Assembly (NCBI GenBank): GCA_034928535.1 | Contig: JAYFOV010000013.1 | Location: 105,262-169,261, forward strand | Direction of reading: 5' to 3' | DNA length: 64,000 nucleotides | Source: CAXXOK01 sp001604115 | Lineage (GTDB): Bacteria > Bacillota > Clostridia > Christensenellales > Aristaeellaceae | In this document: one piece after another, positions 43,092-49,934 of the stretch | Layout of the letters: each line of letters begins with the position of its first letter | Numbering within the stretch: the first letter of the stretch is position 1 | The notes under the pieces: model-generated | The model's input: only the letters and a program-made list of their open reading frames with translations | The model's database searches: none | Told to the model about the DNA's origin: nothing | Translations under genes and position numbers: made by a program

Positions 43092-43988
43092 TCACACGGC
43101 CTCAAGTTCTGCCAAAACCACCGGGTTGGTCCACGCGCTGCGCCCTTGCGCATCGATGATCTGGCAGCGCACATAGGTTTCCCCCATTTGCGTGGTTAGG
43201 TCATAAGTGCTTTGCGTGAGCCCTTCTCCCTGCCGGCAGCGCCCTGTGACCCAGGAAAGGTTGCTGTAAAACAGGATGGCAGAAACCGGTGAGCATTCGA
43301 TGTGGATCCGCTCGCGCGTGACCTGCAGGCGGTGGATCGCGGGCCCCTGGCTGGCATAAAAACGCCGCTCGTCCAACGCGCGCAGGATGGCTTCCTGATC
43401 CAGCGCCTCCGCCTGCACAACGGTGTAGCTGCGGCAGTGCTCGCCATCGTAAAAATGCGCATCATCCACCGCCACCAGGGGAAGCGCCTTCCCGTGCGCG
43501 GCCGCCACATCCAGCAGGGAGGAGGCATCCGCACGCAGGCAGTTGCGCGGCATAGTGGACATGCTGTTGTAAATTTCCGCAGCCGACACATGGTGCAGCC
43601 CCGTCAACGTGCCCAAGGATAGCAGCGACCATGCGGGGTGCGCGATGATGGCGCGCCCGCCCGCCTTGCGAATGGCGTCAATGGCATATTGGGGGCCAAA
43701 ACGCGGTTCCAAAGATGGTTCCAATCCTTGCGGGATGCCGATGCCCACCATGTGCAGCTCCTCACTGGGTAGCTCATAGGCCAATTCAATGCCGGAGAGG
43801 ACGAGCATATTCCCATCCCGATGGGTGGGCATAGCTACCACGTCATGATCGGTAATCGCCACAAAATCATACCGCTGCTCCCGATACACCGCGATGGCCT
43901 CGGCAGGCGCAAGGCAGCCGTCGCTTTCGGTGGTGTGCATGTGCAGATTTCCCTTCCAAAAGGGCATGTCCGCGCTAAAATATTCCAA
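43092..43988 (-). CDS. PHP domain protein (predicted phosphoesterase)
   Basis: A 298-residue protein with the PHP metal-binding fold: HMHTTESDG at the start, AITDHDVVAMPTH, LSGIELAYELPSEELHMVGI, AIIAHPAWS and VAVDDAHF, giving the expected His and Asp ligands. The last 80 residues (RERIHIECSPVSAILFYS and YVRCQIIDAQGRSAWTNPV) form a beta-rich extension often seen in carbohydrate-linked PHP proteins. The start is TTG at 43988; its ribosome site AGGAGGA overlaps the stop of the preceding gene, so translation is coupled. PHP proteins hydrolyse phosphate esters or cyclic phosphates. In this setting the substrate may be a phosphorylated sugar or a signalling phosphate; that is a guess. Confidence 0.85.
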   Translation of the reverse strand: MEYFSADMPFWKGNLHMHTTESDGCLAPAEAIAVYREQRYDFVAITDHDVVAMPTHRDGNMLVLSGIELAYELPSEELHMVGIGIPQGLEPSLEPRFGPQYAIDAIRKAGGRAIIAHPAWSLLSLGTLTGLHHVSAAEIYNSMSTMPRNCLRADASSLLDVAAAHGKALPLVAVDDAHFYDGEHCRSYTVVQAEALDQEAILRALDERRFYASQGPAIHRLQVTRERIHIECSPVSAILFYSNLSWVTGRCRQGEGLTQSTYDLTTQMGETYVRCQIIDAQGRSAWTNPVVLAELEAV

Positions 43989-43991
43989 GGT

Positions 43992-44231
43992 TCAATCCTC
44001 CTGCTTCATCGGGAACAGCGCGCATCCCATGGCACGGTATTCCTCAATTTTTCGCCGGATCACGGATGGCGGCACAGCCAACCTGCGCGCCAAGCAGCCG
44101 ATGCACCAAAACTGCGTGATCCCCCGCCCGATGAGCCGGCGTGAAATGGCAATTTCGTCCTGGCGGAGCGCTATCGCGCAATCCGCACAGGCGCGCATCG
44201 GCAAAGCTGCTGCCGCCGTGGGTCGGCGCAT
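43992..44231 (-). CDS. Small zinc-ribbon-like protein
   Basis: A 79-residue protein with two CxxC pairs, MRACADCAIALRQDEIAIS and FWCIGCLARRLAVP, then a helix (IRRKIEEYRAMGCALF). Similar small Cys4 proteins of unknown function are common in Clostridia, with the pattern of a zinc knuckle followed by a DNA-binding-like helix. The ATG at 44231 follows AAAGAGGTGG; an upstream GTG at 44249 is possible. It is the first gene of the operon with the PHP and GH27 genes. It could be a regulatory or chaperone-like factor. I have no functional assignment. Confidence 0.75.
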   Translation of the reverse strand: MRRPTAAAALPMRACADCAIALRQDEIAISRRLIGRGITQFWCIGCLARRLAVPPSVIRRKIEEYRAMGCALFPMKQED

Positions 44232-44275
44232 GCCATCCACCTCTTTCACAAAGCTCGGTCCATCGCTGTACCTCG

Positions 44276-44303
44276 ATTATACCCCGGCACACTGCGCATA
44301 CAA
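44276..44303 (-). promoter_or_regulatory. Promoter of the zinc-ribbon/PHP/GH27 operon
   Basis: Minus-strand TTGTAT (44298-44303) and TATAAT (44276-44281), 16-base spacer, about 45 bases before the first start codon. Confidence 0.65.
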
Positions 44304-44398
44304 TTCGCCGTTTCCTACATTCCATCGAGGTTTTTTGACCTTGGCTTGGGAAACAGGCATTTGCCGATCCATGTGCCCCGGATGTCGGAAAGCGCGGA

Positions 44399-44427
44399 TT
44401 GCAATGCTCCGCCTGCCTTTCTATACT
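44399..44427 (+). promoter_or_regulatory. Promoter of the aldolase/GH4 unit
   Basis: TTGCAA (44399-44404) and TATACT (44422-44427), 17-base spacer, 70 bases before the TTG start. It is divergent from the previous promoter. Confidence 0.7.
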
Positions 44428-44496
44428 GATAACAGCAATGCGGCAGGGTGCGCCCCGCGCCTTCGTGCCGCTGCAAGCAGAGAGGGTGGCGTACAG

Positions 44497-45390
44497 TTGA
44501 AAACATTACGCGGCGCGATCGGGGTCACCGTGACACCCTTTTGTGCCCATGGGCAGGTCGATCTGGCTACGGTGGAGGCGCAGGCACAGCGGCTTGCCCA
44601 AAGCGATGTGACAGGGGTTTTCCCCTGTGCATCGACAGGAGAATTTCCACACCTCAGTTTTCCGGAACAGGAGGCCATCTACCAGGCCACCAAACGGGGT
44701 TTGGCTGGCAGCAAAACTCTGGTTGCTGGCGCCTGCGCGCCCAATCTTCGGCAGGCAGTTGCCTATGCGCAGCTGGCCGCCGCACTGGATTATGATGCCT
44801 GTGTCGCCTGCCCGCCGTACTATTATCCGCTCACCCAGGATGAAGTGTACCGCTTTTACCGCGAACTGGCGCAAGCTTCGCCCCTGCCGCTCATCCTCTA
44901 TCATGTGCCGTTTTTCACCACCGGCATTGATCTGGGCACGGTGGAAAGGTTGCTGACCGTCCCCGGCATCGTGGGCATGAAGGACTCGTCCGCCAACATG
45001 AAGCGCATCGCACACCTGTGCCAGCTCCATGCCAAGCGGGAAGATTTCATCCTCTACACCGGTACGGACGATTGCCTGCTGCCTGCCCTGGCCGCGGGCG
45101 TGGATGGCAGCATGACGGCGCTTGGTGCGGGGTTGCCCGCGCTGGTCGTGGGGGTCTATCGTGCGTATGCGCAAGGCGATCTGGCCACCGCCACAGCCTT
45201 CCAGCAGCGTATGATGCCCGTGCTTGCCGCGGCGGATGCCCTCCCCTTTCCGCTGGGGTACAAGCTGGTTGCGCAGGCGTGCCACGGCCTGCCCATGACG
45301 CAGGCCTACCACCAGCTGGCGCAGGATGCCCAGGTGCGCGACGCGGGCGCGGCCATTGCTACGCTGGTGCAGGCGGCGCTGGCGCCATAA
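44497..45390 (+). CDS. DapA/NanA-family Schiff-base aldolase or synthase
   Basis: A 297-residue class I aldolase-fold enzyme. The N-terminus LKTLRGAIGVTVTPF leads into a GVFPCASTGEFPHLSFPEQ motif where the canonical GTTGE is replaced by ASTGE. The Schiff-base Lys is Lys162 (VGMKDSS) and the catalytic Tyr is Tyr135 (ILYHVPFFTT). Members include dihydrodipicolinate synthase, N-acetylneuraminate lyase and 2-keto-3-deoxygluconate aldolase. Beside glycosidases and opposite a sugar-acid dehydratase operon, a 2-keto-3-deoxy aldonate aldolase is the best guess. The start is TTG at 44497 with AGAGGGTGG (44481-44489). Confidence 0.88.
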   Translation: MKTLRGAIGVTVTPFCAHGQVDLATVEAQAQRLAQSDVTGVFPCASTGEFPHLSFPEQEAIYQATKRGLAGSKTLVAGACAPNLRQAVAYAQLAAALDYDACVACPPYYYPLTQDEVYRFYRELAQASPLPLILYHVPFFTTGIDLGTVERLLTVPGIVGMKDSSANMKRIAHLCQLHAKREDFILYTGTDDCLLPALAAGVDGSMTALGAGLPALVVGVYRAYAQGDLATATAFQQRMMPVLAAADALPFPLGYKLVAQACHGLPMTQAYHQLAQDAQVRDAGAAIATLVQAALAP

Positions 45391-45440
45391 TCGTGCAGAT
45401 CATTTCCCCTATGCAATCCAAAAAGGAAAGGAACATCAGC

Positions 45441-46748
45441 ATGCCCAAAATCACATTCATGGGAGCCGGCTCCACCATATTTGCCAAAAACGTCTTGGGG
45501 GACAGCATGATGACCCCCGCCCTGGCTGAAGCCACCATTGCCTTGTACGACATCGATGCGGCGCGCCTTCAGGAGAGCGCCACCATGCTGAAAAACATCA
45601 ACCAAAATCAAGGGGGCAAGGCACGCATCGAAAGCTATCTGGGTGTGGAGAACCGCAAACAGGCGCTGCGCGGTGCGCAGTATGTGGTCAACGCCATTCA
45701 GGTAGGCGGGTATGATCCTTGCACCATCACCGATTTTGAAATTCCCAAAAAATATGGTCTGCGGCAAACCATTGCTGATACCCTTGGCATCGGGGGCATT
45801 TTCCGTGCGCTGCGCACCATCCCCGTCATGCTGGATTTTGCCCATGATATGGAGGCCGTGTGCCCAGACGCGTGGTTTCTCAACTACACCAATCCTATGG
45901 CTATGCTCACCGGCGCGATGCTCACCATGACCCCCATCCGTACTGTCGGCCTTTGCCACAGTGTGCAGGCTTGCTGCAAAAAACTGTTTGCCGATCTGGA
46001 CATCCCCTATGACGAGCAGGTGCAGTGGAACATCGCGGGCATCAACCACCAGGCCTGGCTGCTGGACGTGACGCGGGACGGGCAGGATCTATACCCTTTG
46101 GTCAAAGAAAAAGCCGCTGCCCGCAGCGGCAAGCATGATGATATGGTGCGCTATGAAATCATGAAGCGCTTTGGGTACTATGTGACGGAATCCAGCGAGC
46201 ACAACAGCGAGTACATGCCTTATTTTATCAAGAGCAAATACCCGGAGCTGATTGAGCGCTTCAACATCCCGCTGGACGAATACCCCCGCCGCTGCGTGGA
46301 ACAGATCGACCAATGGAACAGGCAGCGTGACGCGCTGGTGCACAACAAGCAGCTGACGCACGAACGCAGCCTGGAGTACGCCAGCTACATCATGGAAGCC
46401 ATGGAGACCAACAAACCCATCAAAATCGGCGGCAATGTGCTCAACCATGGCCTGATACCCAACCTGCCCACCAACGCAGTGGTCGAGGTGCCCTGCCTGG
46501 TGGATAAGAGCGGCATATGCCCCACCTTTGTGGGGGTTTTGCCGGAGCAGTGTGCCGCTATGAACCGCACCAACATCAATGTGCAGCTGCTCACGTTGGA
46601 AGCTGCGCGCACCGGACGCAGGGATTACGTCTATCAGGCTGCGTTGCTGGATCCGCACACTGCGGCGGAACTGAGCATCGATGATATCATCGCCATGTGC
46701 GATGATTTGATCGCCGCGCACGGCGATTGGCTGCCGAAGCTGCGGTAA
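45441..46748 (+). CDS. melA: Alpha-galactosidase (MelA type), glycoside hydrolase family 4
   Basis: A 435-residue NAD+- and Mn2+-dependent glycosidase that cleaves by a redox-elimination route. The Rossmann start is ITFMGAGSTIFAKNVLGD, followed by IALYDIDAARLQES. Metal ligands are in GLCHSVQ (Cys172, His173) and in INHQAWLL; FLNYTNPMAML and ADTLGIGGIFRALRTIP are typical of the alpha-galactosidase branch. The ATG at 45441 has AAGGAAAGG. It is 50 bases after the aldolase gene and shares its promoter. With the GH27 enzyme on the other strand this gives two unrelated alpha-galactosidases within 5 kb. GH4 also holds glucosidases and glucuronidases; the motif set favours MelA. Confidence 0.92.
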   Translation: MPKITFMGAGSTIFAKNVLGDSMMTPALAEATIALYDIDAARLQESATMLKNINQNQGGKARIESYLGVENRKQALRGAQYVVNAIQVGGYDPCTITDFEIPKKYGLRQTIADTLGIGGIFRALRTIPVMLDFAHDMEAVCPDAWFLNYTNPMAMLTGAMLTMTPIRTVGLCHSVQACCKKLFADLDIPYDEQVQWNIAGINHQAWLLDVTRDGQDLYPLVKEKAAARSGKHDDMVRYEIMKRFGYYVTESSEHNSEYMPYFIKSKYPELIERFNIPLDEYPRRCVEQIDQWNRQRDALVHNKQLTHERSLEYASYIMEAMETNKPIKIGGNVLNHGLIPNLPTNAVVEVPCLVDKSGICPTFVGVLPEQCAAMNRTNINVQLLTLEAARTGRRDYVYQAALLDPHTAAELSIDDIIAMCDDLIAAHGDWLPKLR

Positions 46749-46908
46749 ACGGCCCCTGCGTTGAGCCAAAAACACATGCCGCCCGCATCGCCTGGCTGGC
46801 AACGGAGTGTGCCTGCCACATCCCCCTCTATAATGCACATCCAGCCGGATGTAAAGGCTGAGAGCTTGCTGCCATGCGACTCCTGCATGCAGCTGGGGTT
46901 CTCGGCGC

Positions 46909-46968
46909 ATCCAAAACAGCCGTGGGAACGCGCCTTATCCTATGCGCTCCCACGGCTTTCGTTTGGAT
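46909..46968. terminator. Long bidirectional terminator between melA and the acetyltransferase
   Basis: A composite stem: ATCCAAA (46909-46915) pairs with 46962-46968, and AGCCGTGGGA (46918-46927) with TCCCACGGCT (46948-46957), with small internal mismatches. It is the only feature in the 282-base convergent gap. Confidence 0.7.
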
Positions 46969-47030
46969 TCCAGGCAAAGCCGACGGCATGTACCTCCCAA
47001 GGGCGCATGCGCGCGAAGCCCGCTTCAAAG

Positions 47031-47684
47031 CTAACGCGGTCTATGCATCCGCAGGGTTTCCAGGAAGCGGAGTTGGGACGGCAATCCTTCCCGCTTTTCG
47101 CGGATGGGAAACTGGCTGTCAAATGCTGCGGCGGCTTCAGCATCCACGGCATAGGCATCGCCTTCAACAAAACGCCCCGCCGCGCCATCCAGTGCGCCCG
47201 CCTGAAGCGCAAACGCCTGCAAGGCATCGTGATAAAGGTTGTCGGCTGTTGCAATGCCATACCGCTCGGCGGGCACAAAGCCCATGCGCCGGTAGATGGC
47301 CGGATCCCCGTAGATGAGGATGGCGGCATAGCCCATGGCTGCCGCCAGCGTCCGGGTGTGCTGCACCAACCGTTTGCCGATGCCTTGCCGCTGCCGCGCC
47401 GGCAGCACGCTCAGGGGGCCAAACGTGAGCACTGGCATGCGGCCGCCGGCATCCAGCGCAATGTGTGCCTTTGCATACATCACGCTCCCGACCAGCGTGC
47501 CTGCTTCCTCTGCCACAAAGCACAGTTCCGGGACAAAAGCTTCGTGCTGCCGCAAGGTGTGCGCCAGATAATGCTCATCACAGCCTGGCACATGGTGGTT
47601 CCAAAAGGCTTCCCGGGTCAGCGCTTCCACTGCGCGGTAATCGGCAGGGCTTTCTGGGCGAAGGGTCAAAACAGGGTTATCCAT
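47031..47684 (-). CDS. GNAT family N-acetyltransferase (YhbS-like)
   Basis: A 217-residue acetyl-CoA-dependent acyltransferase. The acetyl-CoA-binding signature is LSVLPARQRQGIGKRLVQHT; LVGSVMYAKAHIAL and YAAILIYGDPAIYRRMGFVPA are the flanking GNAT strands, as in YhbS-type proteins. The C-terminal 70 residues extend past the core domain. The ATG at 47684 has AGAGGAG nine bases upstream; a TTG at 47693 is too close to that site. It is a single gene, convergent with melA and followed on the same strand by no partner. The acyl acceptor (amine or protein) is unknown. Confidence 0.88.
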   Translation of the reverse strand: MDNPVLTLRPESPADYRAVEALTREAFWNHHVPGCDEHYLAHTLRQHEAFVPELCFVAEEAGTLVGSVMYAKAHIALDAGGRMPVLTFGPLSVLPARQRQGIGKRLVQHTRTLAAAMGYAAILIYGDPAIYRRMGFVPAERYGIATADNLYHDALQAFALQAGALDGAAGRFVEGDAYAVDAEAAAAFDSQFPIREKREGLPSQLRFLETLRMHRPR

Positions 47685-47827
47685 GGGGGTCAACTCCTCT
47701 CAGTTCAGGGCATGCGCTGCGGGCGTGCCGCCGGCGGAGGTATCTTTCTTCAGATATAGCGGCGTTTGCCAGGCACCCGGCCAATCGTGTGCTGCACACT
47801 GCCGGTTGCATGCATTTTGGGCATAGA

Positions 47828-47859
47828 AAAAGACCTTCCACGCAAGCGGAAGGTCATCT
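47828..47859 (-). terminator. secG terminator
   Basis: An 8-bp stem (GACCTTCC at 47832-47839 with GGAAGGTC at 47848-47855), followed on the minus strand by TTTTTCT, 15 bases after the secG stop. Confidence 0.8.
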
Positions 47860-47874
47860 TTCCAAGGCAAAGGC

Positions 47875-48111
47875 TCAGCCGATCAGCATCATCAGGATGC
47901 TCATGGCCACGAAAATGCCGGTGCAGATCTTGGTGACCAACGCCAGCTTCGCGTCCATGCCGCGCGCCTTGCTCTTGCCAAAAAACGTTTCCGCCGCGCC
48001 GCTCACCGCGCCGATGCCGGTGCGTTCGCTGCTCTGCATCAGCACCGTCACGATCATGACAAGCGCCGAAAGCGTCAGCAGAATCGCTACGATCGATTGC
48101 GCAAAGTTCAT
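47875..48111 (-). CDS. secG: Preprotein translocase subunit SecG
   Basis: A 78-residue protein with two membrane helices: SIVAILLTLSALVMIVTVLM near the N-terminus and the C-terminal KICTGIFVAMSILMMLIG. Between them is QSSERTGIGAVSGAAETFFG, the conserved SecG loop. SecG stimulates the SecYEG export channel. The ATG at 48111 has AAGGAGGG. It has its own promoter and terminator here. Confidence 0.95.
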   Translation of the reverse strand: MNFAQSIVAILLTLSALVMIVTVLMQSSERTGIGAVSGAAETFFGKSKARGMDAKLALVTKICTGIFVAMSILMMLIG

Positions 48112-48141
48112 GCTTTACCCTCCTTGCGGATTTTTCAGTTC

Positions 48142-48170
48142 ATAATACCATCAGCGCCCCGAAAATGCAA
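48142..48170 (-). promoter_or_regulatory. secG promoter
   Basis: Minus-strand TTGCAT (48165-48170) and TATTAT (48142-48147), 17-base spacer, 31 bases before the ATG. Confidence 0.7.
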
Positions 48171-48196
48171 GAGATTCCGCAAATTTACAGCGTCAC

Positions 48197-48709
48197 TTAC
48201 ACTTTGATGCGCTTCATCAGCGGGATCAGCAGCAGGCCAATGACCACGCCGCTCAAGCCCTGCATGGTGTTGCCCAGCACACTGGCGCTGGCCGCGGCAA
48301 ACCCGTAGCCCAGAAACAGCCATTCCACCACAAAATAGCCTGCCACCATCACCGCCTCCGCCAGGATGAACCCCAATACCCTGAACCATTCGGCTTTGGC
48401 GCGCACAGCCAGCACAGCCACTGCCGCCACCGCCGCCTTGATCAGCAAAGTAGGCAGCAGGTAGGTCACATAACCGCCCAGCAGATCCGCCAGCATACTG
48501 CCGATGGCCGCGGCGGGCACCGCCGCCCAGCCAAGCAGCGCCGCCGCCAGCAGGATGAACCCATCCCCCAGATGCACATAGCCGTTGGTCATGGCCATGG
48601 GCAGCTTGATAAAATACGTTGCCACAAAAATGAGCGCAGCCATCATGCCACACAGCGCAAGCCTCGCTGTCGGGTTGGTTTTTCGCATCTCACGGGTATG
48701 GTCTGCCAT
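48197..48709 (-). CDS. ECF transporter S component
   Basis: A 170-residue membrane protein with about six helices, the substrate-binding subunit of an energy-coupling-factor vitamin transporter. The first helix carries LALCGMMAALIFVATYFIKL; GYVHLGDGFILLAAALLGW and GSMLADLLGGYVTYLLPTL are the characteristic S-component blocks, and the chain ends LLLIPLMKRIKV. It would share the EcfAA'T energising module, which is not in this window. The ATG at 48709 has AAAGGGG; a longer in-frame reading upstream is Ala/Arg-rich and rejected. The vitamin is not identifiable: no riboswitch was recognised in the roughly 150-base GC-rich leader (a nested hairpin spans about 48789-48822). Confidence 0.88.
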   Translation of the reverse strand: MADHTREMRKTNPTARLALCGMMAALIFVATYFIKLPMAMTNGYVHLGDGFILLAAALLGWAAVPAAAIGSMLADLLGGYVTYLLPTLLIKAAVAAVAVLAVRAKAEWFRVLGFILAEAVMVAGYFVVEWLFLGYGFAAASASVLGNTMQGLSGVVIGLLLIPLMKRIKV

Positions 48710-48863
48710 GGGATCAAACCCCTTTCCGGCGCCAAAGCGCGGTATATTGTTTGCGCGCGCCTGCGCGGCTGGGTAACCCTTGGCGGGTGCCCGTGCATAC
48801 GCCTTGGCGTGGGGCACGGCAGCCCGTTGCCAGGCCATGCGCCCCGCCCCCGCCATTGTAGGC

Positions 48864-48900
48864 AAAAGCCGCCTTCCGCGCCGTGCGTCTGGCGGCTTTT
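48864..48900 (-). terminator. Terminator after the ferritin-like gene
   Basis: AAAAGCCGCC (48864-48873) pairs perfectly with GGCGGCTTTT (48891-48900); the T-run is at the end on either strand. It is 20 bases after the ferritin-like gene's stop. Confidence 0.75.
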
Positions 48901-48919
48901 CAGCTATCGGGTGGTTGCA

Positions 48920-49390
48920 TCAGAGCACCGATTGGTGCTCGCACAGGGAAGTGAGGTGCTTATCCTCCTCCAGTGCGATGCCGATGAGCATCTCGGCAGC
49001 ACGCGGGTCCGCGCTTTGCGCCGCAAAGGAGCGGTAGGTGCGCGCTGCAGTCTCCTCGGCACGGGCCGCAAAGGCAATCATGCTGCTTTCATCCGCCAGC
49101 AGCCCTTCCCGCACCGCACCCATCAACCCGCCCGGAAACAGGATGTCCGCAGCCACAGCACCCAGCGCGAGGCTCCGCTCCACCTCTACCGACAGCCCGG
49201 TATATAGCTCTGTAAACTGCAGCAGGTGCTGCCGCTCGTCCGCCAGCATGCTGGACAGCTGCGCGCGCAAAGGTTCCTTCTCGCGACCCAAGTTGCTCAG
49301 GAGCTTGAGCGCGCGCTCATACAGCTGCACAGCGCCCCGTTCCATCTCAATGGCGATGTAGAGTGCTTCCTGCGTTGATTTGACTTGCAT
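48920..49390 (-). CDS. Ferritin-like (rubrerythrin-type) domain protein
   Basis: A 156-residue all-helical protein. A four-helix bundle with diiron ligands is indicated by AIEMERGAVQLYERAL (first Glu), LADERQHLLQF (DExxH), ARAEETAARTYRSFA (Glu) and LEEDKHLTSLCEH (ExxH). There is no C-terminal rubredoxin domain, so it is not a full rubrerythrin. It probably handles iron or peroxide. The ATG at 49390 has AAAGGA; an upstream reading exists but lacks a better site. It lies downstream of a DUF1858 gene in an oxygen- or redox-related unit. Confidence 0.85.
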   Translation of the reverse strand: MQVKSTQEALYIAIEMERGAVQLYERALKLLSNLGREKEPLRAQLSSMLADERQHLLQFTELYTGLSVEVERSLALGAVAADILFPGGLMGAVREGLLADESSMIAFAARAEETAARTYRSFAAQSADPRAAEMLIGIALEEDKHLTSLCEHQSVL

Positions 49391-49505
49391 GTGCGTTCCT
49401 TTCCACACGTTTCCCATGTGTTATCCACACCCTTGCGGCGCCATATGTGGATACCCTTGAAAACGTTGTTCCGTAAAGGGTTTGCAACTACCTTGGCCTG
49501 GATTT

Positions 49506-49712
49506 TCAGGCCTTGGCTTCCACATGGGCGTTCAGTTTTTCCACAAGCGCATCCACATCCGCGCCGTGCACTGCGCACGCATCCTGAAGGGACTCGGCAG
49601 TAGCGTGGGGGCAGCCCAGGCAGTGCATGCCATGGCTGATAAAAATGCTTGCGGTGCTGCGGTCCAGGTTCAGCACCTGACCGATAGACATATCCTTATT
49701 GATCGTGGCCAT
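49506..49712 (-). CDS. DUF1858 domain protein
   Basis: A 68-residue protein. The core MATINKDMSIGQVLNLDRST, then ASIFISHGMHCLGCPHATAE with the conserved CxxC, then SLQDACAVHG, matches the DUF1858/hybrid-cluster-associated small protein family. The CxxC pair and the surrounding helix suggest a redox or metal-binding role. The ATG at 49712 has a GAGGAAA site; a TTG directly upstream is too close. With the ferritin-like gene it forms a two-gene unit under the promoter at 49761. Confidence 0.88.
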   Translation of the reverse strand: MATINKDMSIGQVLNLDRSTASIFISHGMHCLGCPHATAESLQDACAVHGADVDALVEKLNAHVEAKA

Positions 49713-49760
49713 CAAGGTTTCCTCGCTTTCATCTGTGGCGGAGCATCTCTCCGTGGTGCT

Positions 49761-49789
49761 ATCTTACCATCCGGCGCATGGGTTGTCAA
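49761..49789 (-). promoter_or_regulatory. Promoter of the DUF1858/ferritin-like unit
   Basis: Minus-strand consensus TTGACA (49784-49789) and TAAGAT (49761-49766) with a 17-base spacer. Confidence 0.72.
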
Positions 49790-49868
49790 CGGCGCGCGCG
49801 GAGTGTTTCGCGCATGCCAGCAGCACGTTTGTAACAGGTTTTACGCGCGTTTCCCCTATGTGCCCTGC

Positions 49869-49897
49869 TTGCCCTGAAGGCGCTGTGCATGTATAAT
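49869..49897 (+). promoter_or_regulatory. Promoter of the polytopic membrane protein
   Basis: TTGCCC (49869-49874) and TATAAT (49892-49897), 17-base spacer, 37 bases before the ATG. Confidence 0.72.
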
Positions 49898-49934
49898 GAA
49901 TCATCCGATTTACATCGTTCAAGGAGGCGCTTGC

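Noticed and set aside
48710..48860. A vitamin riboswitch in the leader of the ECF S component
   Set aside because: The leader is GC-rich and can fold, but no TPP, FMN, cobalamin or preQ1 core sequence is present.
49401..49454. A chromosomal replication origin
   Set aside because: Three DnaA-like boxes are too few, there is no AT-rich unwinding region, and dnaA/dnaN are absent.
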